A DNA stretch of 64,000 bases from Bradyrhizobium sp. NFR13 (GCF_900114605.1 NZ_FOTP01000002.1:620001-684000); one strand, 5' to 3'. Shown: positions 47,150 through 56,190, numbered from the stretch's first letter. A program made the numbers and translations. Notes: generated by a model not told the origin, from the letters alone.

Positions 47150-47776
47150 ATGAATGCTGAGCTGAAGAAGCGCGCCCGGCGAAAAGCGGAACGACCGATC
47201 GAGATTCTCGATGCGGCCTTCGAGGAATTCGCCAAAAACGGCTATGCCGCGACCCGGCTGGAGGATGTCGCCGCCCGCGCGTCCGTCACCAAGGGCACGA
47301 TCTATTTCTATTTCGAAACCAAGGAGCGCGTGTTCGACGAGATGATCCGATACAAGTCCCAGGCGTTCTTTCCCGAACTGGAAAGCTATGCCGCGACGCT
47401 GGAAGGATCATACAACGCGCGCCTGCGTGCACTCATGGTCTTCGTCTATCGCAAGATCGCCGAGGACAGACCTTTCCGCGAAACACTCCGCTTCCTGATC
47501 GCCGACGGCTCCCGCTTCCCCGATCTCGTGGACCGGCACTATGACGAGTTCATGCGGCCGGTCATCGACCAGTTCCGAAGGGTAATCGAAGCGGGAGTCG
47601 CGGCCGGCGAATTCCGCCCGTCGCAAGCAAGCACATTCACCGAAATCGTGATGAGCCCGGCGCTGCTGTTGACCGTGTGGTCGCTGTTGTTTGGAACACG
47701 AAGGCAGATCGACGTCGCGGTCTTCACCGATGCCAGCATCGACCTGCTGATGAGAGGGATCGATACATCCCATTAG
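47150..47776 (+). CDS. TetR/AcrR-family regulator
   Basis: 208-residue regulator. The HTH (about 16-62) reads EILDAAFEEFAKNGYAATRL, EDVAARASVTKGTIYFYFET and KERVFDEMIRYK. A ligand domain with LRALMVFVYRKIAEDRPFRE and SPALLLTVWSLLFGT follows. The T-K-G-T-I-Y-x-Y-F core is canonical. It is divergent from the KOW-like/patatin pair and probably regulates those genes and itself through the palindromes at 47074-47114. Ligand unknown. Confidence 0.9.
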   Translation: MNAELKKRARRKAERPIEILDAAFEEFAKNGYAATRLEDVAARASVTKGTIYFYFETKERVFDEMIRYKSQAFFPELESYAATLEGSYNARLRALMVFVYRKIAEDRPFRETLRFLIADGSRFPDLVDRHYDEFMRPVIDQFRRVIEAGVAAGEFRPSQASTFTEIVMSPALLLTVWSLLFGTRRQIDVAVFTDASIDLLMRGIDTSH

Positions 47777-47797
47777 TCCGGGCGTGGAGTTGGATCC

Positions 47798-48382
47798 TTA
47801 AAACGTCGGCGGCGTACAGGCGCTGATGACCTCGCAGGCTTTGTTGCCGACGCAGCGGAAGCGATGCGGGCGACGGCTTTCGAAATAATAGGCATCGCCG
47901 GGATCGAGGATGCGGCGCTCGTCATCCACGATGACTTCCAGCCGGCCTGAGATCACGATGCCGCCCTCCTCGCCGTCATGCACCAGCGGCACGCGCCCGG
48001 TGTCACTGCCCGGCTCGTAGCACTCCTTCAGGATCTGCAAGGCGCGGCCGAACAGGTTGTCGCCGACCTGGCGATAGGAGATTGGTTTCTTGCCGATCTC
48101 GGTCAGTTCATCCGAGCGGTAGAACGCCTTGCGCGGCCGGTCCGGCTCGATGGCGAAGAATTCGGCGAGTCCCATGGGAATGCCGTCGAGGATGCGCTTG
48201 AGCGCGCCGACCGACGGGTTCATCTGGTTGGATTCGATCAGCGAGATCGTCGAATTGGTGACGCCCGCGCGCTTGGCCAGTTCACGCTGCGACAGCTTGT
48301 GGCGCCCGCGCACGAAGCGCAGCCGTTCGCCGAGATCGATGCTCACGCCCAAATCCTGTTGTGAGTGTTCTGGATCGAACAA
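47798..48382 (-). CDS. XRE-family regulator with C-terminal cupin (PuuR-like)
   Basis: 194-residue regulator. N-terminal HTH: LGERLRFVRGRHKLSQRELA and KRAGVTNSTISLIESNQMNP (about 18-60). The cupin domain (about 115-190) has ESRRPHRFRCVG and CEVISACTPPTF at the end. The layout is that of PuuR-type regulators that sense amines or their aldehydes. It is divergent from an omega-amino-acid aminotransferase gene, the expected target. A decayed copy of its last codons lies at 44772-44810. Confidence 0.9.
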   Translation of the reverse strand: MFDPEHSQQDLGVSIDLGERLRFVRGRHKLSQRELAKRAGVTNSTISLIESNQMNPSVGALKRILDGIPMGLAEFFAIEPDRPRKAFYRSDELTEIGKKPISYRQVGDNLFGRALQILKECYEPGSDTGRVPLVHDGEEGGIVISGRLEVIVDDERRILDPGDAYYFESRRPHRFRCVGNKACEVISACTPPTF

Positions 48383-48505
48383 ATATGGCTCAGCCCACTC
48401 AGCAAAATCAACAGCTTAATCAGCTCAAGAAAAGGACTTGTTGCAATGTTACGAACATGATCCAGATGCGAAAATCAGCCTGAACATCATCCCTGGGAGC
48501 GCGAC

Positions 48506-49837
48506 GTGACCGTCCATCAGATTCCGAACAGCCTGCAGCTCGACACGTTCTGGATGCCGTTTACGGCCAACCGTCAGTTCAAGGCGGCGCCTCGCATGTT
48601 CGCGTCGGCCCAAGGCATGTATTACACCACCGAAGACGGCCGTAAGGTGATCGACGGCTCCGCCGGCCTCTGGTGCACCAATGCCGGCCACGGCCGCCGC
48701 GAGATCGCCAGCGCCGTGGAGAAGCAGCTCTCCACCCTCGATTTCGCCCCGGCCTTCCAGATGGGCCACCCGCTGGCCTTCGAATTTGCCAACCGCCTCG
48801 CCGAGATCGCCCCGGAAGGCCTCGACCGCATCTTCTTCACGAACTCGGGCTCGGAATCCGGCGACACCGCGCTGAAGATTGCGCTCGCCTATCATCGCGC
48901 CAACGGCCAGGCCGCCCGCACGCGCCTGATCGGTCGGGAGCGCGGCTATCACGGCGTCGGCTTCGGCGGCACGTCGGTCGGCGGCATGGTCAATAACCGC
49001 CGCGCCTTCTCGTCGGCCCAGTTGCCGGGCGTGGACCACATCCGCCACACCCACGATCTCGCGCGCAACGCCTTCTCGAAGGACCTGCCGGATCACGGTG
49101 CCGAATTTGCTGACGACGTCGAGCGTCTGGTCGCGCTGCATGGCGCCGACACCATCGCCGCCGTCATCATCGAGCCGGTCCCCGGCTCCACAGGCGTGCT
49201 GCCGCCGCCGAAGGGCTATCTGCAGCGCCTGCGCGAGCTGTGCACCAAGCACGGCATCCTGCTGATCTTCGACGAAGTCATCACCGGCTTCGGCCGCCTC
49301 GGCGCACCATTCGCCTCGCAGTTCTTCGGCGTGACGCCGGATATCATGACCACCGCGAAGGGCATCACCAACGGCACCGTGCCCTGCGGCGCCGTGTTCG
49401 CCAGCCGCAATATCTATGATGGGCTGATGAATGGCCCGGAAGGCCAGATCGAGCTGTTCCACGGCTACACCTATTCGGCGCATCCGGTCGCCTGCGCCGC
49501 CGGCATCGCCACGCTCGACATCTACAAGAACGAAGGCCTGCTGACCCGCGGTGCGTCGATGGCCGAATACTGGCGCGACAGCCTGCATGCGCTGAAGGGC
49601 CTGCCCAATGTCATCGACATCCGCAATTGCGGCCTGATGGGCGCCGTCGAACTGGCGCCCCGCAAGGACGCGCCGGGTGCCCGCGGCTATGAAGTGATGG
49701 TCGATTGCTTCAACACCGGCCTCTATCTGCGCCAGAGCGGCGATGCCTTCGCGATGTCGCCGCCGCTGACCGTCGAGAAGAACCATATCGACGAAATCGT
49801 CTCGATCCTGAGCGACGCCATCAAGCGCGTCGCCTGA
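48506..49837 (+). CDS. class III omega-aminotransferase, beta-alanine--pyruvate type
   Basis: PLP-dependent transaminase of 443 residues. The N-terminal LDTFWMPFTANRQFK (12-26) is a hallmark of the beta-alanine:pyruvate group. SGSES binds the phosphate, Asp256 contacts the pyridine, and Lys285 in TTAKG forms the Schiff base. It probably moves amino groups from beta-alanine or other omega-amines to pyruvate. The start is GTG. It is divergent from the PuuR-like regulator, suggesting amine-induced control, and it ends at a strong terminator. Confidence 0.93.
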   Translation: MTVHQIPNSLQLDTFWMPFTANRQFKAAPRMFASAQGMYYTTEDGRKVIDGSAGLWCTNAGHGRREIASAVEKQLSTLDFAPAFQMGHPLAFEFANRLAEIAPEGLDRIFFTNSGSESGDTALKIALAYHRANGQAARTRLIGRERGYHGVGFGGTSVGGMVNNRRAFSSAQLPGVDHIRHTHDLARNAFSKDLPDHGAEFADDVERLVALHGADTIAAVIIEPVPGSTGVLPPPKGYLQRLRELCTKHGILLIFDEVITGFGRLGAPFASQFFGVTPDIMTTAKGITNGTVPCGAVFASRNIYDGLMNGPEGQIELFHGYTYSAHPVACAAGIATLDIYKNEGLLTRGASMAEYWRDSLHALKGLPNVIDIRNCGLMGAVELAPRKDAPGARGYEVMVDCFNTGLYLRQSGDAFAMSPPLTVEKNHIDEIVSILSDAIKRVA

Positions 49838-49852
49838 TCCGACACGCCGTCC

Positions 49853-49902
49853 AAAACAACACGGCCCGGATGAAGCGCCTGCTTCATCCGGGCCGTTGTT
49901 GT
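49853..49902 (+). terminator. long hairpin terminator
   Basis: Extended stem AACAACACGGCCCGGATGAAGC / GCTTCATCCGGGCCGTTGTTG written across 49855-49901, nearly perfect, four-base loop, with a T-rich end. Strong enough to terminate both the aminotransferase gene and the convergent small gene. Confidence 0.8.
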
Positions 49903-49922
49903 TTAAGAGATCCGGCTGTCGA

Positions 49923-50213
49923 TCAACTTGCGTTGCCATGCGCCCGAGCGCACATCCACACTACATGATCCGCGCTCATCACCGGCGTCGGCGCAGCGGT
50001 GTCGCGGGAAACTGTACTGGTCGTCCATGAGAAGCTGCCGAGCGACGCCATGACAGGCGCTATGGCAAAGCGCGACATCATCGCGACATTGACCATCGCC
50101 GGCACGTCGACGCGGGGATGACTGACGATCGCGTCCACGATCAGGCCGAAGGCGGCCAGTCCCAGTGTTCGCTTGCGAGATCTGATTGAGGTCTTGCGGA
50201 ATTGGATCGGCAT
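49923..50213 (-). CDS. possible small protein, unknown
   Basis: 96-codon frame with an ATG at 50213 and no ribosome binding site of strength. The translation MPIQFRKTSIRSRKRTLGLA continues through LIVDAIVSHPRVDVPAMVNV. It has a basic N-terminus and a modest hydrophobic region. No family recognised. Its end adjoins the long terminator. I rate it possible rather than probable. Confidence 0.4.
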   Translation of the reverse strand: MPIQFRKTSIRSRKRTLGLAAFGLIVDAIVSHPRVDVPAMVNVAMMSRFAIAPVMASLGSFSWTTSTVSRDTAAPTPVMSADHVVWMCARAHGNAS

Positions 50214-50450
50214 CGCGGGCTCACTCGTTTGAGGATATGCGGGCTTGAGGATGCGCACGCACCGAGGTCGGAGCGCGCCGACGGGTCGACGTCGCGAGCC
50301 GTTTTACCGATCAACTGTGACCATCCGGTCTAATGCGGCGAACAACAAAGCTCGCAACCGATCACGTCGCGAAGAGTCGCGCGATATCGGTCATCACATC
50401 TTCACGAGGACGAGGACCCCAAGCACGGCGAGCAACCGTCGTGCGCCGTG

Positions 50451-50843
50451 TCATCCTGACAGCGTCTCGATCACCCGGCAGTCACTGACCCTGCCATGAC
50501 TGCACTCTTCCACCATGCGCTTCAATTCTCCGCGTAACGCGGTGAGTTGCGCGATCCGGCGCTCGACGTCCGACAAGTGCCGGCGCGTGATCCGGTCGAC
50601 CTCTGCGCAAGACTGATCGGGTCCCTCGCTCAGGGTCAGCAATTCGGCGATGTCGACGATCTCAAAGCCGAGCTCGCGTGCGTGCCGGATGAAATTCAAA
50701 CGGGCGACATCCTCCGGGCGATAACGGCGCTGCTTTCCCTCCGTCCTCGTGGGCGCGGCCAGAAGGCCAATGCCCTCATAGTAACGGATCGTCGGCACCT
50801 TGATGCCCGTCAGACGCGACGCTTCTCCGATTGCGTAATCCAT
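50451..50843 (-). CDS. MerR-family heavy-metal regulator
   Basis: 130-residue MerR-type regulator. HTH: MDYAIGEASRLTGIKVPTIR and YYEGIGLLAAPTRTEGKQRR. The dimer helix is followed by a metal-binding region with SCAEVDRITRRHL (Cys near 78) and a C-terminal ECSHGRVSDCRVIETLSG loop. The Cys-x-x-x-...-Cys-x-x-x-Cys arrangement is that of ZntR/CadR/PbrR-like proteins. It is divergent from a Cys-rich CDF transporter, with the shared MerR promoter in the 61-base gap. Confidence 0.92.
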   Translation of the reverse strand: MDYAIGEASRLTGIKVPTIRYYEGIGLLAAPTRTEGKQRRYRPEDVARLNFIRHARELGFEIVDIAELLTLSEGPDQSCAEVDRITRRHLSDVERRIAQLTALRGELKRMVEECSHGRVSDCRVIETLSG

Positions 50844-50850
50844 TTTTCCC

Positions 50851-50881
50851 TTGAACCTCTAGTCGCTAGAGATTGTACGCT
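50851..50881 (+). promoter_or_regulatory. MerR-type promoter with 19-bp spacer and palindromic operator
   Basis: Elements: TTGAAC (50851-50856) and TACGCT (50876-50881) separated by 19 bases, with the palindrome CTCTAG-TCG-CTAGAG filling the spacer (50857-50871). The overlong spacer and central dyad are the defining design of MerR-activated promoters. It drives the downstream CDF transporter. Confidence 0.9.
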
Positions 50882-50904
50882 TGTCTCACATTGAGAGGAA
50901 GCCG

Positions 50905-51654
50905 ATGTCCGACAAGACCTGTTGCACCACCGACACCTGCTGCGAGCCGCCGCCCATCGATTGTTCGAAGGCGAACGCGAAGCCTGTCTCCCCGGCGGCC
51001 TGCGGGACCGAGGCATGCGGTTGCTCCGGGGGCGTTCCGGTCTTCGACGGCGTCGATCCCCGCTACAAGCGCGTGCTGTGGACGGTCATTGCCATCAACG
51101 GCATCATGTTTCTTGTCGAGATCATCGCGGGACAGATCGCGGGATCGCAGGCGCTGAAAGCGGATGCGCTCGACTTCCTCGGCGATACCGTCACTTACGG
51201 GCTGAGCCTCGCGGTCATCGGCACCGGCATCAGGACGCGGGCAACGGCGGCTTTGTTCAAGGGCCTTTCGCTCAGCGTCATGGCTCTATGGGTGTTCGGT
51301 TCGACCGTCTACCAGACGCTTGTCCTGGGCGTTCCAAGTGCCGAGGTTATGGGCGCCATCGGCTTCCTGGCGCTGGCAGCCAATCTCGCCTCGGTGCTGC
51401 TCCTGATGCGTTACAAGGACGGCGACGCCAATGTGCGCTCTGTCTGGCTGTGTTCCCGCAACGATGCCATCGGCAACGTCATTGTCATGTTCGCAGCCCT
51501 GGGGGTCTGGGGCTCGTCGAGTGCGTGGCCGGATCTGGCGGTGGCCGCCGTGATGGCCTTCATCTTTCTCTCCTCCTCGGTGCAGATACTCCGTCAGGCC
51601 TGGGCTGAATATTCCGAACAGCCCGCGCGCGCCGGTGTTTCAGGGCGTTCCTGA
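50905..51654 (+). CDS. CDF-type cation transporter with Cys-rich N-terminus
   Basis: Metal exporter of the cation diffusion facilitator type, 249 residues. A Cys-rich N-terminus (MSDKTCCTTDTCCEPPPIDC, then CGTEACGCSGG; nine cysteines) may bind the metal. Six hydrophobic segments follow; acidic sites are in KADALDFLGDT (second segment) and NDAIGN (fifth segment). The ATG at 50905 has GAGAGGAAG before it; a TTG at 50881 would overlap the promoter. Controlled by the divergent MerR gene, so inducible by Zn, Cd, Pb or a related ion. It has no long C-terminal domain, unlike many CDF proteins. Confidence 0.9.
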   Translation: MSDKTCCTTDTCCEPPPIDCSKANAKPVSPAACGTEACGCSGGVPVFDGVDPRYKRVLWTVIAINGIMFLVEIIAGQIAGSQALKADALDFLGDTVTYGLSLAVIGTGIRTRATAALFKGLSLSVMALWVFGSTVYQTLVLGVPSAEVMGAIGFLALAANLASVLLLMRYKDGDANVRSVWLCSRNDAIGNVIVMFAALGVWGSSSAWPDLAVAAVMAFIFLSSSVQILRQAWAEYSEQPARAGVSGRS

Positions 51655-51765
51655 GTCTGACATGCCATCTCTTCATCGCCGGCATCCTCGCCCCGCGGCG
51701 ACAATTCTGAAAATAATCCTTGACGCCAATCCATTCCAGTATATATTCCCATCCATCCCGCTCCA

Positions 51766-52146
51766 CTTGAGGGAGCGTTACCGGGACGCCGACTGGCGCG
51801 GGGCGGGATGTGGCGCCTGCGGGCGGGAGGAAGACGTTTCCTCACGCACTCGGGAGGCCTTGGGTCACCGTCCGGCCCCACTACGGGGGTCTGCCACTCA
51901 TGCTGGCTGGACGTGGCATTGGTGAACGGCGGGAAACCGTCGGGATCAGCGGAGTGCGGAGCTCTGCGCCTTTGCCCGGAAGAACGGTCCCGGGGACAGA
52001 AATCGCCACGGTGGAGCGTCGAAAGGCGTTTCCGCGGCCTCTGTGGTCCGGCGATCCGGACAGCACGCTGCGGCACTGTTACCAAGTCGCGCCTTTCGGC
52101 GCTTCATCTCCCTCATTCTTGAGGGAGACCACCGGGACTGCCACTC
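51766..52146 (+). ncRNA. structured gene-free stretch, candidate ncRNA or repeat element
   Basis: A stretch of 380 bases with internal structure and no credible protein. It starts with CTTGAGGGAGCGTTACCGGG (51766) and ends with the related CTTGAGGGAGACCACCGGGA (52118), so its ends repeat in the same direction. Hairpins CGCTCC-ACTTGA-GGGAGCG (51760-51776) and CTCCCTCA-TTC-TTGAGGGAG (52108-52126) lie at each end. High GC with many palindromic segments is consistent with a folded RNA or a mobile palindromic element. I have no family name for it. It precedes the Bug gene, whose own leader follows. Confidence 0.35.
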
Positions 52147-52493
52147 ACGCGCTCAGGCGCGGGCAAGAACGGCGCACGCTCGTCCCTCACCTGCATCACA
52201 GTAATCAACAACGTCATCACGGGAGGTCACATGCTCCTTGGTCACAAGCATCCTGGTCACATGCATCCGCGCCTCACATCGACAAATTCCACGCTGCGGC
52301 AGCAAACGTTAGCGGCCTTTCGTCTACTTTCCCCGTTACCGTGCGATGCGGTAGCCTGCCTACGGGACTCTGCATCCCGCGACATCCGTCGCGGCGCAGA
52401 ACGGGCAGACAACAAGAAGAACGGTCTGCGATCCGAGGCAGGCGCTACGGCGCTCCCGCCGCCTTGGAGCGCGCCGGCAGTCGAGGAAATGAA

Positions 52494-53477
52494 ATGATGA
52501 AGAGCTTCGTCCGCGCCGTGAGCGTGATCGCCGTGATGGCCGCCTGCGCCGGCAGCGCCGGAATGGCACAAGCGCAGAGCTGGCCGAACCGGCCGATCCG
52601 CATGGTCGTGCCCTATACGCCGGGCGGCTATACCGACCTGATGGCCCGCCTCGTCTCGGAAAAGATGGCGATCGCGCTGGGCCAGCCCATCGTCATCGAG
52701 AACAAGCCGGGCGCCAATGCCGCCATCGGCACCGACGCCGTCGCCAAGGCAGCCCCCGACGGCTACACCTTCGGAACCGTGATCGCGGCTCATTCGGTGA
52801 ACCCGACGCTCAATCCAAAGCTGCCCTATGACGCGATGAAGGACTTCACCTATGTGTCGCTGACCTCGGTCGCGCCGCTGATTTTGATTGCGACGCCGTC
52901 CCTGCCCGCCAAGGACATGAAGGAGTTCATCGCACTCGCCAAGGCGAAGCCTGGCTCGCTGAACTTCGCCTCGTCAGGCATCGGCTCGGCGGCACATCTG
53001 ACCATGGAAATGCTGAAGAGCCGCGAAGGCATCAATCTGCAACACATTCCCTACAAGGGCACGTCCGGCGCGCTGCAGGATACGGTCGGCGGCCAGATCA
53101 ATGTGATGTTCGACGTTATCGGCCCGCTGATGTCGCAGGTGAAGTCCGGCAATGCCAAGGCGCTCGCCGTCGCCGCCAAGGAGCGCGTCCCGGCGGCCGG
53201 CGACGTGCCGACCATGGCGGAAGCCGGCGTGCCGGATTTCGTCTCCGGCACCTGGTCCGGCATCATCGCGCCCGCTGGCACGCCGAAGGAGATCGTGGAT
53301 CGCGTAGCCGCGGAGGCAAAGAAGGCGCTCACCGATCCCGACCTGAAGAAGAAGCTCGACGATCAGGGCATCGTCCCCATGGGCACCACCCCGGATGAAT
53401 TCCGCGCCTTCGTCACCGACGAAATCGCGCGCTGGAAGAAGGTGATCACGGACGCCGGGATCAAGATGGAGCAGTAA
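52494..53477 (+). CDS. tripartite tricarboxylate transporter (Bug) receptor, TctC family
   Basis: Periplasmic binding protein of the Bug/TctC superfamily, 327 residues, with a signal peptide (about 1-28, ending AQAQ). Typical blocks: NRPIRMVVPYTPGGYTDLMA, ENKPGANAAIGTDAVAKAAP, DGYTFGTVIAAHS, FASSGIGSAAHLTMEML and HIPYKGTSGALQDTVGGQIN. The TctA/TctB permeases are not present, so it is an orphan receptor. GAGGAA lies 5 bases before the ATG. Ligand unknown; Bug proteins bind many carboxylates and aromatic acids. Confidence 0.92.
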   Translation: MMKSFVRAVSVIAVMAACAGSAGMAQAQSWPNRPIRMVVPYTPGGYTDLMARLVSEKMAIALGQPIVIENKPGANAAIGTDAVAKAAPDGYTFGTVIAAHSVNPTLNPKLPYDAMKDFTYVSLTSVAPLILIATPSLPAKDMKEFIALAKAKPGSLNFASSGIGSAAHLTMEMLKSREGINLQHIPYKGTSGALQDTVGGQINVMFDVIGPLMSQVKSGNAKALAVAAKERVPAAGDVPTMAEAGVPDFVSGTWSGIIAPAGTPKEIVDRVAAEAKKALTDPDLKKKLDDQGIVPMGTTPDEFRAFVTDEIARWKKVITDAGIKMEQ

Positions 53478-53487
53478 AATTAACCTC

Positions 53488-53611
53488 GTCGTTCCGGGGC
53501 GCGGGCGCCACTTAGCGACCGCGAACCCGGAACCTCCCGATGAGACTCACATTTCGGGATTCCGGGTTCGGCGCGCGTCACCTGCGTGCCGCGCTCCGCC
53601 CCGGAATGACG
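53488..53611. repeat. palindromic intergenic repeat
   Basis: Inverted arms GTCGTTCCGGGGCGCGG / CGCGCTCCGCCCCGGAATGAC with inner arms AACCCGGAACCTC / GATTCCGGGTTC. The sequence is of the well-known rhizobial 'attccgggg ... ccccggaat' type. It lies between the Bug gene and the convergent zinc-peptidase gene and could serve as their terminator. Confidence 0.85.
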
Positions 53612-53621
53612 GCGGGATCTC

Positions 53622-54605
53622 TCACACCTCGCTTCTGGCCTTCAAAATCGCCAGATGCACGAAATGCAGCTTTCCCCTCACCGCCTGTGTCAGGTGAAAC
53701 GGATAAGCGTCGCTCATTCCCATCGAACGATTGAGTTCGTTCATGCTGTAGGACACAGCATCCCACAACGACAGCAACGCCTCGAAGTCGCGCTCGAGAT
53801 AGGGATCGTCCAGCGTATGACGCGAGCGCTCGTCCAGTGACAGCGGCAGCGACGATGCGGTATCCAGCGTCGAGACGATGTGCAGGAAATGCGCAAAGGT
53901 CTCGGCCCAGTCCTCCCACGGATGCGAGGTCGCATATTCGCTGATGAAGGCATCGCTATTCCACGAGCGATCGGCGCGATTGTGATAGGCCGCGAGTGCC
54001 TCGCCATAGTCGCGCGTTTCATCGCCGAAGATCATCCGGAACGGACCGATGAGCTGCGACTGATCGACCAGCGCTTCCCAGTAGAAATGCCCGACCTCGT
54101 GGCGGAAATGGCCGAGCAGCGTTCGATACGGTTCGCGAAACGCGGCGCGGCGCGCCTCGCGCTCGGCATCGTCAGCTTCCGAGAGGTTCATCGTGATCAG
54201 CCCCGACAAATGCCCGGTCATGATCGGATGTCCGGCGGTCTCGTCCGAGAGAATGTCGAACGCGATATGCGCGCCGCTCGACACAGCAAGGGGTAGCCTG
54301 AGTCGCATCAGGTCGTAGGTCAGACGCCGCTTGGCTTGCTCAACCCGCTTCCAGAGCGCGACATTGCGATCGGATACCAGATTGGGAATTGTTCGCGTAA
54401 GCCGGCAGGACGGACAGAACGGATCGTTGTCATCCGTGGCCCAGTTGCAGGCGATCAGATCGCGATTGGCACAGGACATGGCCGCCGCGGCGCTGACGAC
54501 ATTGGACTGCGCGGTGTCGAAGATCAGCGCCTCGCCGCATTGCACGCAATCGCTCTGCTCGAAGAAGACGCGTGTCTGGCAATTGGGGCAGATCAGTTGT
54601 TTCAT
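53622..54605 (-). CDS. putative zinc-ribbon and zinc-metallopeptidase-like protein
   Basis: 327-residue cytoplasmic protein. The N-terminal zinc ribbon has CPNC (6-9), CVQC (20-23), a Cys pair near 45-54 and CPSC (64-67). A C-terminal domain carries HEVGHFYWE (169-177) and WEDWAETFAHFLH (about 231-243), the HExxH-like and downstream Glu/His elements of a zincin. This corresponds to a family annotated as putative zinc-binding metallopeptidase (once DUF2248). Reaction unproven. No partner gene next to it. Confidence 0.9.
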   Translation of the reverse strand: MKQLICPNCQTRVFFEQSDCVQCGEALIFDTAQSNVVSAAAAMSCANRDLIACNWATDDNDPFCPSCRLTRTIPNLVSDRNVALWKRVEQAKRRLTYDLMRLRLPLAVSSGAHIAFDILSDETAGHPIMTGHLSGLITMNLSEADDAEREARRAAFREPYRTLLGHFRHEVGHFYWEALVDQSQLIGPFRMIFGDETRDYGEALAAYHNRADRSWNSDAFISEYATSHPWEDWAETFAHFLHIVSTLDTASSLPLSLDERSRHTLDDPYLERDFEALLSLWDAVSYSMNELNRSMGMSDAYPFHLTQAVRGKLHFVHLAILKARSEV

Positions 54606-54782
54606 GGGTGAAGTCTAACCCGAAACGGCCGGGATGGTTCAACGCGCTCACAACATTCGCCGCCCGGCCGTGCCAGTCATGCGCGATGCCGGCATGCAGG
54701 AATGGCGCTTGAGCCATCCGCCCAAATCGCGCTTCAATCCTGGCGTTCAGAAGAACCAATAAAATCAGACCGGGAGGCCATC

Positions 54783-55670
54783 ATGAAGACGCTCGCAGGA
54801 GCCATCTGCGCTCTGGCGCTATTTGCAGGCAACGCGCAGGCGCAGACCGTCAAGGATTTTCTGGCGCAGGTGATGGTCAAGTGGACCGCGCCATTCGAGC
54901 CTTTTCAGCTGATCGACAACATCTATTACGTCGGCACCGACGGCATCGCGGTCTATCTCATCAAGACATCCGACGGCCTGATCCTGATGGATACGGGCGT
55001 CCCGCAATCGACCGGGATGATCAAGGAGCACATCGCAAAGCTCGGCTTCAAGGAAGCCGATATCAAGATCATCCTCAACAGCCATGCCCATTTCGATCAC
55101 ACCGGCGGTTTTGCGGAGATCAAGAAGGACACCGGCGCGCAACTGATCGCAGGCCTACGGGACAAGCCATTGCTCGAAAGCGGCACCTATCCGGGCGATG
55201 AAAAGAACACCGATATTGGTTTCCCGCCGGTCAAGGTGGATCGCACCGTCACCGAGGGCGATAAGGTCACACTCGGCGGCACCACACTGACGGCGCATGC
55301 GACGCCCGGCCATTCGCCGGGCTGCACGAGCTGGGAAATGACCGTGAAGGACGGCAGCGAGAACCGTGAGGTCCTGTTCTTCTGCAGCGGCACCGTGGCG
55401 CTGAACCGGCTTGTCGGCAATCCAACCCATGCCGGCATCGTCGACGATTATCGGTCGACCTATGCCAAGGCCAAAGCCATGAAGATCGACGTGCTGCTCG
55501 GACCGCATCCGGAAGTCTATGGCATGCAGGCCAAGCGCGCGGCGATGAAGGACGGCGCGCCAAACCCCTTCGTGAAACCGGGCGAGCTGGCCGCTTACGC
55601 TGCAACGCTCGAACAGGATTTCGACAAGCAGCTCGCCAAGCAAACGGCTGCGCTGCAAAGCGGCAAATAG
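54783..55670 (+). CDS. subclass B3-type metallo-beta-lactamase fold hydrolase
   Basis: Exported MBL-fold protein of 295 residues with a signal peptide (1-20, ending AQA). The metal motif HAHFDH (101-106) supplies His101, His103, Asp105 and His106; a later TPGHSPG holds His of the first site and GPHPEV the second-site His. The overall pattern (NSHAHFDHTGG, ATPGHSPGCTSWEM, FFCSGTVALNRLVGNP) is that of B3 enzymes such as BJP-1 of Bradyrhizobium. It may hydrolyse beta-lactams or lactone-like substrates. GGGAGG before the ATG. Confidence 0.9.
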   Translation: MKTLAGAICALALFAGNAQAQTVKDFLAQVMVKWTAPFEPFQLIDNIYYVGTDGIAVYLIKTSDGLILMDTGVPQSTGMIKEHIAKLGFKEADIKIILNSHAHFDHTGGFAEIKKDTGAQLIAGLRDKPLLESGTYPGDEKNTDIGFPPVKVDRTVTEGDKVTLGGTTLTAHATPGHSPGCTSWEMTVKDGSENREVLFFCSGTVALNRLVGNPTHAGIVDDYRSTYAKAKAMKIDVLLGPHPEVYGMQAKRAAMKDGAPNPFVKPGELAAYAATLEQDFDKQLAKQTAALQSGK

Positions 55671-55766
55671 CGACTGCCAGCCGCGGCGAGCGATTTGTCG
55701 CAAGCCGCGGCAGTTGTCGGCGATTGCGGTCGGCTGGTAGTTTTGCGCATCAGATGAGGTGCGCCC

Positions 55767-56171
55767 ATGGAACTCGCCTGCCCCTGCAACGCCGTGAAGC
55801 TCAGGATTTCAGCCGACCCCATCGCCCATTTCTGGTGCCACTGTGCCGACTGCCAGACCGTCCATGGCGCAGCTTATGTGGCCGAAGCCGTCTATCCGGC
55901 TGACGGCGTTGAAGTCGTACAAGGCGACACGACGTCGTTCGCGCTAAAGACGACCCCGCGCCTCAGTTGCGCAAAGTGTGCCACGCGGCTGATTATCGAG
56001 CTCGACGGGATCGGCATGCGCAGCATCAACGGTTATCTGCTCGGGGACGCGTTCAAGCCGAGCCTACATATCAATTGCAGCGAGGCGATCGCTCCGGTCC
56101 GCGACGGCCTGCCACATTACGCTGCCATGCCGGCTGCGTTCGGCGGCGACGACCGGCTGGTCGACTGGTAG
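55767..56171 (+). CDS. GFA/CENP-V-like zinc-binding family protein
   Basis: 134-residue protein of the GFA fold with complete cysteine sets: CPCN at the N-terminus, CHCADC (about 24-29) and CAKC (about 71-74). Unlike the copy at 6793-7284, the central cluster is canonical. Family members are diverse and only some have been linked to glutathione-dependent formaldehyde activation. ATG at 55767 with AGGTGCGCCC upstream. No operon partner. Confidence 0.85.
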   Translation: MELACPCNAVKLRISADPIAHFWCHCADCQTVHGAAYVAEAVYPADGVEVVQGDTTSFALKTTPRLSCAKCATRLIIELDGIGMRSINGYLLGDAFKPSLHINCSEAIAPVRDGLPHYAAMPAAFGGDDRLVDW

Positions 56172-56190
56172 GACGCCGAGGTTTTCCTCG

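Noticed and set aside
48449-49939. 496-codon minus-strand frame over the aminotransferase
   Set aside because: Antisense shadow of a gene with a complete PLP site; no start context or domain.
50359-50454. 30-codon frame starting at the MerR stop by ATGA overlap
   Set aside because: Too short, Arg-rich and without similarity; the overlap is likely chance.
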